The notes beneath the pieces were generated by a model, which worked only from the letters and a program-made list of their open reading frames with translations, did no database searches and was not told where the DNA came from. Shown here one piece after another: positions 1 to 10,152 of a stretch of DNA of 23,333 bases (position 1 is its first letter; each line of letters starts with the position of its first letter). The position numbers and the translations under genes were made by a program. This DNA comes from Falciphora oryzae (Eukaryota > Ascomycota > Sordariomycetes > Magnaporthales > Magnaporthaceae). Where the stretch lies: positions 1 to 23,333 of the forward strand of contig JNVV01000118.1 in assembly GCA_000733355.1 (NCBI GenBank), in the 5' to 3' direction.

Positions 1-1
1 T

Positions 2-634
2 TAAATGCACGAAAAAGCCCGGGAACGAATAAAACATTGGGCCGATAAAAAGAAAAGCCCCTCGCCGGTTTTTACCGAAAAACAGTTCGTTATATTAAAC
101 GCCCGGCATATAAAAACCCGTCGCCCCGCTAAAAAACTCGATACTAAAATGTTCGGGCCTTTCCGGATCCTTAAGGTTATTTCTCCCACGGCGGTACGAT
201 TGGCCCTGCCTAAAACCTAGAAAATCCATAACGCTTTCCACGTATCCCTTATCGAACCCTACCGTTTTAGCATTTAAGCACAACCTAACCCTAACCAGGT
301 ATTACGGAAGGCCCCTTCGGTTATAAGAGATTTCGTTATAAAAAAGGTTATAAATTCTATAGATATAAACGGGAAAGTTCGTTACTTTGTCCGATAAAAA
401 AATTACCTACGAAAAAAAAACTGGACGTAGGAACTTTAGGAGCATTTCGATACCGACGGATTTAAGTAATACGTTATTGCTTTTTATCGGCTTAACCCCG
501 ATAAGCTTAGGGACCCCCGCGTGCTACAAGATATAGGCACGGCCGCATCCTTTAAACGGGCTTCGGAAGGTTTCGAAACGCGCTTTAAGAAAAAAAGGAT
601 AGTGTTATACGGAAAAACCCGTGGACCTAACTAA
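2..634 (+). pseudogene. 3' tail of Ty3/Gypsy pol (integrase C-terminus and chromodomain), upstream copy
   Basis: This is the last part of a retroelement pol frame that enters the window from the left. The first ~270 bases encode the post-catalytic integrase region, ending in a GPY/F-like module with the conserved stretch 'NAFHVSLIEPYRF'. A chromodomain follows at about 318-560, recognisable by a V-R-Y-F-V-R core and the E-H-F-D stretch. Chromodomains of chromoviruses direct integration to marked chromatin. The frame runs through the polypurine tract into the LTR and stops at TAA 632-634. In-frame stops such as TAG at 218-220 (expected Trp) show it is dead. It matches 6720-7287 of the downstream copy but carries more C-to-T and G-to-A changes. 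Because the LTR that follows is shared with the next element, this is a tandem arrangement. Confidence 0.85.
587..602 (+). other. Polypurine tract, upstream copy
   Basis: A purine-rich run immediately before the TG that opens the LTR; in Ty3-type elements this primes plus-strand DNA synthesis. The same position is occupied by similar purine runs at 13393-13408 and, on the minus strand, at 16027-16042. Confidence 0.6.
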
Positions 635-897
635 TTGGCATTACAAATCGGCCTTACAGAGGTTCCAAAACCCGCATAAGCGGTTAACGGCCTTAAAGCC
701 AAGCGGTAAAGGTTAGAAGGCAGTGTGAATTATATATTCGATATTTCGCACGGATTACAAAGGGTTTATATAAACCTTGCCATTTCCTATATCCTTTACG
801 AAAGATTCCTTCCTCCTTAAGCATCTTTTAAGCCTATAAAAAGATTATTTGCAATTTAAAAATTCTTTTTCCAAACCGTTTTTAACCCTTTATTATA
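603..897 (+). repeat. Long terminal repeat, 295 bp, shared by two tandem elements
   Basis: Aligns end to end, without length change, with 13409-13703 and with the reverse complement of 15732-16026. It opens with TGTTA and its last bases, TATTATA, correspond to TGTTACA in the less mutated copies. Differences from those copies are nearly all C-to-T or G-to-A, as RIP would leave. It is the 3' LTR of the tail at 2-602 and also the 5' LTR of the element that follows. No primer-binding site is recognisable just after 897, probably because of mutation. Confidence 0.9.
765..774 (+). promoter_or_regulatory. LTR TATA box inside a palindrome
   Basis: TTTATATAAA, conserved in every LTR copy here. In the less mutated copy it sits at the centre of the perfect 16-base palindrome GGGTTTATATAAACCC (13568-13583). 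The likely role is the LTR promoter; I did not locate a transcription start. Confidence 0.5.
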
Positions 898-1311
898 AAT
901 AATTTTTTTACGTTTTACCCCCTAACGGAAGCCTTATTATCTTTCCTTTTAAGCTTTGGAAAGGCCTTGTTAATCGGTACCCTTAAGCCCCAATTGTTGC
1001 CTTTTTTAGCGAATAAAACCCTAGGGCTATACCATAAACACTTTAACTGTTACCGGTGTTTTCGAACGGGTAAAAGCGAAAAGAATATATAAAAGGGTCG
1101 TTTTACCCTTTTAATCGCTTTAACGAAATTACGGGATTTTAAAAAAGGCCGGAAGATCTCCTTTGTGCCTTTAGGATTTTACGCTGCTTAGAAATACAAG
1201 GAACCGGACCCTTTTATTTCGTTTGCAACGATATCTCCTTCCTTACTAAGCGATTTTAGCATATCGGCCGTAGAATTAACGGAATCCCCTTTTTTGCCTA
1301 GCGATTCCGGT
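898..1311 (+). other. Retroelement leader, no gene seen
   Basis: AT-rich sequence between the 5' LTR and the first in-frame ATG of gag. The gag frame stays open upstream of 1312 to about 1230, where ATA codons could be mutated ATG starts. No primer-binding site or RNA gene was recognised. Confidence 0.5.
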
Positions 1312-3596
1312 ATGCCTGCCGATACGATGCCGGCCTAATTTAGGAAAGCGGCCGGAAAAGCCCCCGAAAGCCCCTCCCGGTTTGCACCGGAAGAACGTTA
1401 AAATACCCCTATGCTTAACGATCAAAGGGCATTTATCCTTTATTCGGCACCCCCTTTCGACATAGCCCTCGAACAATAAACCCTTATATCCGTAAAACGC
1501 TTTTAAAACCCCCCGAGCTGGATAACCGAAATCCAGCGGGAATTTATTAATACGCACGAAGCAATTTCGGTCCTATCCCGAAATATAAGCTAGGAAATCC
1601 TCGCCAATCGGGAACAAATCCGCGAAATTAAAACCTATTACGACCGTATTACCCACGCATACCATACCGTCGTTTCCTTATATAAAAAAGGCCTAATCGC
1701 TTCCGCCAATTAACAAAAGGCATTCCGGCAACGGATTATCGGAAAAAGCTAGGCATTTGTATAACAAATCTGGGCCACGGTCGCCACTTTGGCCGAAAAA
1801 CAATAAATCCGTTCGGAAGCCCTAATTTAACTCCGGAATGTTACTCGGGCCTAATAAAACCATTTGCAGGATTTATAAGCACGATTTTCCACCTTTAAAA
1901 AAGGAGTTATTAATTAAGCCGTCGATAAGGATGCCCAAATCTAGGATTTTTTAACTAAAGAGCACGTATCGCTTGAAACCTTTACTAATGCCGAACGGCG
2001 TATATTGGCTTAAACGCATTAGCTTATTAAGGACGCCGTACGAGAAAGTCGGCGATTTGCGGCATAAAGAAAGCGGCCTAAATTAGCTACGGTACTTTTA
2101 GCCCTTTAAAGGTCGTCCCTTTTACCGGGCTTACGTTAAAGCATTCTAGTAAAAGGGGAACCCGTCCTTTCCACGGAAAAGCCGCTACCCCAATCGGCGT
2201 TTAAAACGTCGGCATCATCACGTTAGGGCCTTTAAAACCCCCTATCGTCCGATAACCTTTAACGGCAACAAATTCGGGCTACTGCTTTCGCTACCTAATA
2301 ATAATATAAGGCCGCAACGGCAGGTCCTAAGCACTCTAAAAGCTTCGGAAAACTTTTTTAAAGGCTTTCCCAAAAGCCATTTAACGAAACCCCTAAATAT
2401 ATTACTATTCCTTTAAAACTTTTAGAACCTTTAAACTCCTCCTCGGACGACGATGCCCCCGAAAATAACGGACGGACCTTTAAAAACCCCGATTTGCGGG
2501 ATCTCATTAAAGCTATCCAATAAAAAACTGCTCGCCCGCGTAATCCGATCCCTACGGCCGTTATTAACCCAGTCCAGCTTAACAAGCCACCTAATTACGA
2601 CGGCAAAAACCTAGCTAAATTTAGGCCGTAATGGCTTCGCGTTACTTCCTATATGGAAACCTACGTCGAAAGCTTTCCTAACGATACCGTTAAAATCAAT
2701 TAGGTCGGGTCCCTATTTACGGAAAACGCACAAATTTGGTACCATTAACGCTTTCGGTCCCTTTAAAGCGCGCAATTTAAAAATAACTAATAGGCCTATT
2801 CGGCGGCCCTATAGGAACGTTTCCGGGACGCTACCGTAACGTTAAAAAAATAAAAGAGTTTAAATATAAAGGAAATACCGTTTAATACCTTACTAAACTT
2901 TTCGACTTTAACGAAGCGGTGTAATAGTTGGGCGTTATATTTAAGGAGCACATTTCCCGCACCCTTTTAAAGGAAATTACCAAATTAGTATATTCCCGTT
3001 GCGGAGGAGTCCCTAATACGGACGAAAAATTCCTCGCCGCAATCCAAAAAGCCGGCAAAATCTACGAGGTTATGCTTCAGAACCTTGGGCTAACCCCGAA
3101 AGATAAGGGAAAAAACGAGCCCGTTTCGATTTCGGAGCGCTTAAACGCGGGCCGTCGCTAAAGCAAAGGCTTTAAGGACAAAAGCCAAAATCCATCCTTA
3201 AGCTCCCGTTTTGGAAAGAAGGCTAACGATAAGGCCGACAAAAAGAGTAACGTTTGGATTACGACCAAACTGGCATTTGAAGGGGTCGAATAACGCGATA
3301 TCGACGCACGAAAATTGGCTAAAGCCGACTGCTAGCGCTGCGGAAAAGAAGGGCACTATACGTTGGAATGTTACGCCAAAAAGGACACTAACGGCAAGGA
3401 ATTTCCTTTTGCATTTGCAAAAACGGCCGGAGCTAAATCTATCCCTAAACGCCTTGTAACGGACGAATAAAAGGAACAGCTACGGGCTAAAAAGGCCAAA
3501 ATCGCCGGCTTCGTTTTAAAAGCTTTGGAAGGAAACGCCTTTACCAAATCCCGAATTTTCGAGCTGTTAAATTCGGAATCGGACGATGATTGTTAA
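1312..3596 (+). pseudogene. gag: Ty3/Gypsy gag pseudogene with CCHC zinc knuckle
   Basis: Gag forms the virus-like particle and binds element RNA. One frame runs from ATG 1312 to about 2845. After a 7-A run (2844-2850) the reading shifts by one, and the new frame continues to TAA 3594-3596. The capsid-like region begins near 2590 ('PPNYDGKN') and continues with a W-rich stretch typical of Ty3 capsids. The zinc knuckle C-x2-C-x4-H-x4-C is at 3330-3371, with all four ligands kept but a TAG inside it. The roughly 420 codons before the capsid are charged and probably helical, giving about 760 codons in total, which is long for a Ty3 gag. Many TAA and TAG codons interrupt the frame. The first in-frame ATG was chosen; the original start may be upstream. 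Confidence 0.8.
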
Positions 3597-3661
3597 CAAT
3601 TATCGATTATCGCTGCTGCCCGAAGGCCCTTAACGGATAAAAAGCTCGCAAAGCCGATCTT

Positions 3662-3679
3662 CCGTATATATATATACGG
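3662..3679. repeat. TA dinucleotide run in a palindrome at the gag/pol junction
   Basis: Twelve alternating T and A bases (3665-3676) flanked by CCG and CGG form a perfect 18-base palindrome. The protease is read in a different frame from the gag zinc knuckle, and this run lies between them. Slippage here could explain the frame change; a programmed frameshift in the ancestral element is the alternative. A mirror copy lies at 19656-19673. Confidence 0.6.
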
Positions 3680-6600
3680 GTAAAGGGATTGAAGGAGATA
3701 CCTGTTCGGGTCCTTTTGGACGGAGGTAGCGATACGAAGGTTATTTCGGACAAAATAGCTAAGTAGCTTTTAGGGCATTTGGTTGATAAAACTATTCCCC
3801 GTATTATAATTACCTTTTTAAAGGTGGTCGAACTAAAAGCCGGAAAGCAACTAGTAGTTAACGTTATTTTCCGGTATAAAACGCACTATTTTACGAAAAC
3901 GTTCGAAGTTAATCCTACGGATCCAGATTGCGACGTTATCCTACCTTTCGCATGGCAAAGGCAACACCCACCGTTAGGTTTATTGGATCGCGACCTTCGG
4001 GATATCCGTATGGATTTGGACAAATGCCGGAAGTGCAACAAGCCCCGGGCCCGGAAGCTATAGGATTTACGGCCCTTAAAAGGCTTACGCTTTCGGGAGG
4101 ATATGAAAACGGTCGAACCCGCAGTTATTGCGGCTATTAAGTACGGGTATGGTATTCTTTCCTTTAAGGAAGTGGCCAAAGCAGACTCGGACGGCTTCGA
4201 ATCGGTATTAGAAGAGTTTAGGAAGTTTTTTCCTATTATAACGGAAACGGCCGCTACCCGTTTTCCCGATTATTAGCCTTGAGATTACGAAATTTACTTA
4301 AAAAAAAAAGCTTAATTAAACCATAGCCCCCTATACCAAATGAGCTAAAGGGAGCTGGACGTTTTAAAGCTTTGGCTGGAAAAGCATGTGCGAACCGGCA
4401 AGGTTAAGCCATGCAAAACTGCTAATAGTTCGCCCTTTATATTCGCAGAAAAGAAAAACCCCTTCGATCCTTTAAAGGTGGTGGTCGACTATAGGGACGT
4501 TAACGCTAAAACGATTCCGATTCGGTACTTTATCCCGCTTATTATAAAGCTCTAAGATCGATTTCGGAATGCTAAATGGAAAACAAAAATCGACTTTAAA
4601 ACCGGGTTTAACCTAATTCGAATAAAAAAAGGGCACGAATAGCTTACAGCCTTCCGCTGCAAATACGGCGTTTTCGAATTTACGGTTATGCCTATAGGCT
4701 TTATTAACGCGCTTGCTACCTTCCAAAGCATAATAAACTATATTTTTATAAACCTTATCGATGCCGAGCTTTTTGTATATCTAAATAATTTCCTAATATA
4801 TACTAAAATTAAAGAATAATACGATAATTTGGTAAAGGAGGTGCTTCGCCGCCTTACTAAGCATAATTTAGCCGTAGCCTTTCGCAAATGCGTTTAAAGG
4901 GTGCACGAAATCGAATTCCTTAGTTACATAATAGGACCTAATGGTATCGCAATGTCCAAAAATAAAGTAGACGCCATTGTGCAATAAAAAGCCCCTAAAT
5001 GCTTTAAAAACTCCCAATCCTTTATTAGCTTTGCTAACTTTTATAAGAGGTTTATTAAAAGGTTTTTCAAAATCGTTAGGCTTATAACGACGGCTAACGC
5101 CCTGCCTAAAAGCTAATAGCGATGGACCCCCGAAATGGACCAGGCTTACGAAGCTTTTAAAATCGCTTTCGTTTCGCTTCCGATATTCCGGCATTTCGAT
5201 CTATTTCTTCCAGCGCAAATTGAGGTAAACGCTTTGGACTTTGCTTTTGGAAAGGTGTTATCCTAAAAGGACCCCGAAACTAATAAACTGCACCCCGTTG
5301 CTTTCTATTTACGCAAAATGTCGCCCGCCGAAATTAATTATAAAATTTACGATAAGGAACTTTTAGCGGTCGTTGACTGTTTCGTTAGGTAAAAGCATTA
5401 CTTCGAAAAGGCAAAGTACCAGATAAAGGTTTATACAAATTACCGGAACCTCGAATATTTCCTAACGGCTAAAGTCCTTAATCGAAAGCAAACTAGATGG
5501 GTATAACAGCTGGTTAGTTATTAGTTTATAATTAACTACCGGCTAGGAAAGCAAAATAAAAAAGCTGATGTGCTGTCGAAATTACCCCAGCATAAGCTTA
5601 AAAAAAGGGGGAGTAAGGATCAGCCAATTACGACGATTTTGTAAAAAAAACACTTCCCAGCAAAAATTTCGGCCTTGGAAGGATAAAAAAATAACCCTAT
5701 AGAAAAAGCTTTGCCGCAAAAAGCACTTTCTTTCCTCCTATCCCTAAACCGGCTTTACAATATTCCAATCCTAAAATGGGCTACGGAATTTACTAATAAA
5801 GTTAAATAAGCTGGTATATCGGATTCCGAATATTAAAGCCGCTTTTAAAAGCCCGAAAAGGGTAAAAAAAGTTAAAAATAGCCTCCTTTATTATAAGGAA
5901 AGATTGTAGGTGCCAACGGAAGCCTTGCAAAAGGAAGTCCTCGAGTTTAAACATAATATAAAAGTCGCTAGATATATAAGTATGGATAAAACCCTCGAAT
6001 TAATTACTCGGCATTTTTAATAGCCCAATATCGAAGCAAAAGTCCGGGAATACGTAAAGGGATGCCTGGAATGCTAACGCAATAAAGCCCCAAAGCATGC
6101 CCCTTTTAAACCCCTACAACCCATAAAGCTGCATTACCAGCCCTAAAAGACGGTGGCCATAAACTTCATCACGGACCTCCCTTTAAGCGATAGGTGCAAT
6201 TCAATCTGGGTAATAGTAAACCCCTTTACCAAAATAGCGCATTTCGTTTTTTTTAAAATCGAAGGTAAAAAATCGGATAACCTTATCCGCATTTTCGCCA
6301 AAAAATACTAGCGATTGTACGGTATGCCTTTAGATATTATCTTTGATAAAGATTTTAAATTTACAAGCCATTTGTGGAAAAATTTCTTCCGTTTGGTAAG
6401 CATTAAACTAAAAATAAGCACTACCTTCCATCCCCAAACGGATAAACAAACCAAAAGGCTTAACTAAAGCCTGGAAGCCTACCTTAAATTTTTCGTAAAT
6501 TACGAAATGATTAACTGGGTTAAGCTGTTACCTACGGCGGAATTTGCTTATAATAATATATCCTTAGCAAATACCTCTATTACTCCCTTTTTCGCCAACT

Positions 6601-7278
6601 ACGGGTACCACCCAGCTTCCAATAATCCCCCTCTCCTAAAACGAGTACGCAATCCAGCAAACCAACTTTACCGGCATTGGATAACCCAAGTGCACGAAAA
6701 AGCCAAACAACACCTCGAAAAAGCCCGGGAACGAATAAAGCATTAGGCCGACAAAAAGAAAAGCCCCTCACCGGTCCTTACCGAAAAACAGTTCGTTATA
6801 TTGAACGCCCGGCATATAAAAACACGTCGCCCCGCCAAAAATCTCGATACCAAAATGCTCAAGCCCTTCCGGATCCTTAAGGTTATCTCTCCCACGGCGG
6901 TACGACTAGCCCTGCCTAAAACCTGGAAAATCCATAACGCTTTCCACGTATCCCTTATCGAACCCTACCGCTTTAGCATTTAGGCACGACCTAACCCTGA
7001 CCAGGTATTGCGGGAGGCCCTTTCGGTTATAAGAGATTTCGTTGTAAAAAAAAGTTATGGATTCTATAAATACAGGCGGGAAAGTTCGTTACCTTGTTTA
7101 GTAGGAGGATTACCTACGCAAAAAGAACTGGACGTGAGAACCTTGGGAGCATTTCGATACCGACGGATTTAAGCAGCACGTTATTGCTTTTTATCGGCAT
7201 AACACCGATAAGCCTAGGGACCCCCGCGTGCTACAAGACATAGGCACGGCCGCATCCTTTAAGCGGGCCTCGGAAGGT

Positions 7279-7287
7279 CTCGAGACG
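7279..7287. repeat. Target-site duplication, left copy
   Basis: CTCGAGACG directly before the inserted DNA transposon; the other copy at 13378-13386 is CTTGAGACG, with one C-to-T change. The unoccupied site is present once in the right retroelement (16049-16057, reverse strand) and, mutated, at about 572-580 in the upstream tail. The duplication and both borders therefore follow from direct comparison. Confidence 0.85.
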
Positions 7288-7303
7288 TAGTCTTAGTGCT
7301 TTA
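7288..7303 (+). repeat. Left terminal inverted repeat of the DNA transposon
   Basis: Begins TAGTCTTAG. Compared with the reverse complement of 13361-13377 (TGGTCTGAG...), the first nine bases match at seven. With one gap, the following bases differ only by transitions, so an originally better match may have been blurred by RIP. Confidence 0.55.
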
Positions 7304-7317
7304 AACGTGATCGATTT

Positions 7318-7412
7318 AAAAAGGGCCGGCCTACCGCGGCTCTATGACTCGGTAGGGTGGCGCAACGAAGTCATTTGGTTTGTGCGCACGTACCGGCGGG
7401 CCGGCCCTTTTT
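7318..7412. repeat. GC-rich subterminal hairpin
   Basis: A perfect 14-base inverted repeat, AAAAAGGGCCGGCC at 7318-7331 and its complement at 7399-7412, enclosing 67 bases. It lies 30 bases inside the left end of the transposon, in otherwise AT-rich DNA. A shorter nested pairing (CTACCG with CGGTAG, about 7331-7355) is also possible. It could be a transposase-binding or structural end element. No counterpart was found near the right end. It does not fold as a tRNA. Confidence 0.7.
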
Positions 7413-7733
7413 TTGAAGATTACGTTTGAGATAATATGGTGATTTTTTCCTTTTTATGGGGATGTTCCCTATACAAACTGAAAAAATTTACATTGAACAC
7501 TCGGCCATATCTATACAACCATATGTCGCATCCATTAATAAAGAAGTGTTTAAAGGTGGGAATAGCTTTAATTCCAAACTGAAATACTTTTTATTCCGCT
7601 TAGGCGCTTCGTTCGCAATTGCTAATCGCTAACGCGAAAATTATTTTATGGGGATAAAATAGCATTATTCCCGCAACCTTCCACAACCACCTCCTGGTTT
7701 ACCATTTTATATAGTTACCGGATTAAAAATTTA
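7413..7733 (+). other. Region upstream of the helicase; one small ORF of unknown status
   Basis: T-rich DNA between the hairpin and the first in-frame ATG of the helicase, which should hold the helicase promoter. An open frame from ATG 7456 to TAA 7630-7632 (58 codons plus stop) has no internal stop, unusual in this window. Its translation begins MGMFPIQTEK and matches no family I know. It could be a small gene, an upstream exon of the helicase, or chance. Confidence 0.25.
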
Positions 7734-9957
7734 ATGGAAAGCATTTCCGAGCCTGCCTTAACAGCCGACGGTATATCGCTTACGTTGCGCGCAATCGAAA
7801 ATAGTCGCGTGTTAGCTACCGGGCAATATTAAAGCCGCCCCTTCCGGGACGTCATTTTTAATATCTACTACTATACGAACAAACCGGAAAACACGCTTTT
7901 TTAACGTAAATTTATTACTTCCGTTACTAGGGCACTTTTAAATCAGCCCTGAAAAGGCTAGAAATATTACATACTATAGCGAGAACCTAAGCCCGACCAA
8001 ATTTCCTGCATCCAACGTATCGTTTATAAATTTAGGGATACTATCCTTATCGCTAAAATAGGATATGGCAAAAGCATCGTGTTTTAAGTAGTATTTATCA
8101 TCCGGAATTAACATATTACTATCTAACTCGTCCTATTAAATAAGTTGGGGGAAGAACAAGCCCAGGTCGTTACCGGGTTCCTATAGGCCAAACCCATTTT
8201 ATTTAACCATTTAACGAAAAATGTAAAATACTAGAGCAATAAAAGCGCAAATCGGGCTAGGCTAATATATATTACCATCCTAGACCGATAACGTATGGAA
8301 ACTTAACAACCAGGCAGGATACACGCATTTTCTGCTTAAGCCAAAACAAACTACCGATTATCGGTTCCTTCGTCTCTTTCGCAACCCCGAATTTAGTACA
8401 TAAATAGCTTTTATCGCTATCGACGAACTTTATACGGTTTATTAATGGAGGGAATTCCGTACCTTATACCCAAATTTCCATTTTATCCGCTCCGCGATCC
8501 CTACGTCGATCCCGTTTTTTAGGTATATAGCAACATTTACTTAAAAAGCCGAACAGTTCGTCCTTACTCACGCGGGGTTTAAATTCCCTAGCCCTAACAA
8601 AAACCAGCTACAAATTGTTCGAACATTTGTAAATAGGCCGGAAATTTCTTTCGTAGTGCAATGCCTCGAAAGGGGACAACGATAAGATAACTACCGTCGC
8701 TTTTTCTTTCTAATGAAAGATATGCTGCCTGGGTTCGAACCTTCCTTAATTCCTAAAACTATCATTTACATAAATTCTCGCAATGGGCTTGTAAAAGCCC
8801 GCTATGCTCTCATATTATATCTCGAAAGCTAAGGAATTAACAGCGCAATATCTAATCGTACGATTGTTGCTTACCATTCCATCACACCGCCCATCGACCA
8901 AAAACGGATATATAATATATTCCGGAAAGTCGATTCCCTTATCAGGATTGTTTTATCTATTGTCTCCCTCGGAATGGGTATGGATATCCTAAACGTTATA
9001 CGTATCGTATAATATAGGGCCTTACTTTTACAAAATGTTGCGGATTTGATGCAAAAATTTGGTCGCGCATGCCGTTCCGGCAACCGCTAAAGCACGGGGT
9101 ATTTTTTCGCCCCCTATTAGTATTTCGACATAATAGGCACAAGCGATAAAATTTCAGCGCAAAAAAAACGCCGCATCCCGCAACAACATGCACCTTTCAC
9201 CCCAAGCAACTTACGCTTATCGATAGCAACTTTAAAAAATGATATTGCGATAAACGCGTCTTATAGGTCGGTTGCATCGGCCGCGTTGGCCGCGTTAAGC
9301 TATTCCACGTCACATTTTACCCCCGTTAACGCAAACCAAATAATCGAAAGGAGGCTATTAGCGCCAGCATTTTAAAACGACGCGGACTATACATTCGGCA
9401 TTTACTCGGGCGCCATTCCCCTGTTATAAACCGCTACCGAAATTAAACAGCGAGCTAAATTGCGAAACGAACACCTTTATATGTACGATTTCGTTAATGC
9501 CTCTTGTTTCCGGCGGGAATGTCTTAATTAACTGCAAAAGGTAAAAGCACATTAAGTGCCACCCGAAAATTGCTATAACGCATATTCCCATAAGCTCGGT
9601 AAACTTAACGTTTTTCCCAAACTAAATAAACCGATCGTGGAAATTAGAAAGCATATAAAGCCGTGGTTTATACGTAAAAAGCTAATGGCAGTTTTGGAGC
9701 GTATCGCTAACACTAAACTATACCCCGATCCCACTCGGCTATTTACCCTCCCCGGCACAATTTTAATAGAAAATATTGTAGCAAACCATTTGGCGAAAGC
9801 TATCGAATCGAAAAAGGGCTCGTTAGATTTGCCACAGGTCCGCGCGCCTGCACAAAACTTCGGGGATTAAAAATGGCACGTATAGTTGGGAACAAATGGC
9901 GACCTGCTACGCGAAAAAATGCAAGGTATATACCGCCGGGGAATTACTTCGCATTAG
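7734..9957 (+). pseudogene. RecQ-like superfamily 2 DNA helicase pseudogene of the transposon
   Basis: RecQ-type helicases unwind DNA 3'-to-5' using ATP. Visible motifs: 'KPDQISCIQRI' (Q-motif-like, about 8000-8035); a Walker A 'GYGKS' (8061-8075, residues 110-114); motif II 'DELY' (8422-8433, expected DELH, His to Tyr by C-to-T); 'LGMGMD' (motif V region, 8968-8985); and 'QKFGRACRSG' (motif VI, 9052-9081). A C-terminal cysteine cluster like the RecQ zinc-binding region includes Cys codons at 9505 and 9520 and a later Cys followed by a Tyr where Cys is expected. The frame shifts by one near 8235-8245. Several TAA and TAG codons and one TGA interrupt it. The start is the first in-frame ATG. 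The TAG at 9955-9957 may itself be a mutated Gln codon, in which case a Q-rich tail continues to TAG 10033-10035. The neighbouring DUF6589-like gene converges on it. Confidence 0.8.
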
Positions 9958-10152
9958 AAGCATCACCGCCAATCCACAATGAAAAGGAGGCAGCCCCAAC
10001 AGCCACAATCGCAACCGGAAAAAAGTGCTAGCTAGGGACACGGGTTTTCGTTTTAAAAGAAAAGACGCAAACGGGTATAATTTGCGCCGGTTCTAATACA
10101 AAAGTTAAAGGTGGACCCAGATTAAAATTCTTTGTAATTTAAGCATTCAACT
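9958..10152. other. Short interval between the convergent transposon genes
   Basis: Contains the possible Q- and K-rich extension of the helicase frame (to 10035). It presumably also holds both transcript ends. No terminator signal was identified. Confidence 0.4.

Larger units (their letters stand above)
2..6992. repeat. Left arm of a ~7-kb inverted repeat
   Basis: Each base x pairs with base 23335-x on the opposite strand without indels. I compared stretches at the outer end, near 3660, near 5640 and near 6970 and found no mismatch, and all long reading frames are mirrored with identical translations. The arm contains a retroelement tail, an LTR, a leader, gag and most of pol. The first difference, A against G, is at 6993. 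The arm runs to the window edge, so its true outer limit is unknown. Confidence 0.95.
3597..7287 (+). pseudogene. pol: Ty3/Gypsy pol pseudogene (PR-RT-RNase H-IN-chromodomain), 5' part
   Basis: Domains in order: an aspartic protease with a D-x-G motif at 3719-3727 ('LLDGGSD'); reverse transcriptase from about 4380, with the catalytic YxDD box at 4778-4789 now reading Y-L-N-N; RNase H from about 5225 to 5560; an integrase HHCC finger at about 5950-6074; the integrase core at about 6150-6480; a GPY/F module near 6860-6975; and a chromodomain from about 7025. In the integrase core the first Asp reads Asn (6162-6164), the second Asp is kept (6345-6347) and the Glu reads Lys (6453-6455). All these are G-to-A type losses. 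The frame changes near a 7-A run at 5864-5870, and an 8-A run near 7050 shifts the chromodomain in this copy only. The gene is cut at 7287 by a transposon and ends at 13387-13440. Confidence 0.88.

Noticed and set aside
283..296. Telomere-like CCTAACCCTAACC near the left edge (and its mirror on the right)
   Set aside because: It lies in the pol frame upstream of the chromodomain, and the equivalent stretch in the other copies reads CCTGACCCTGACC. It is a RIP-altered coding stretch, not telomeric repeat.
1276..1557. Open frame of 93 codons on the minus strand (mirror 21778-22059)
   Set aside because: It lies antisense to the gag frame. RIP-type stops on the sense strand leave the opposite frames open by chance; no recognisable domain.
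4868..5194. Open frame of 108 codons antisense to reverse transcriptase (mirror 18141-18467)
   Set aside because: Shadow of the pol frame; the sense strand encodes recognisable RT sequence.
7323..7407. Possible tRNA or structured RNA gene in the GC-rich hairpin
   Set aside because: The arms do not give a cloverleaf and no TPsiC-like or anticodon arm is present; better read as a transposon subterminal repeat.
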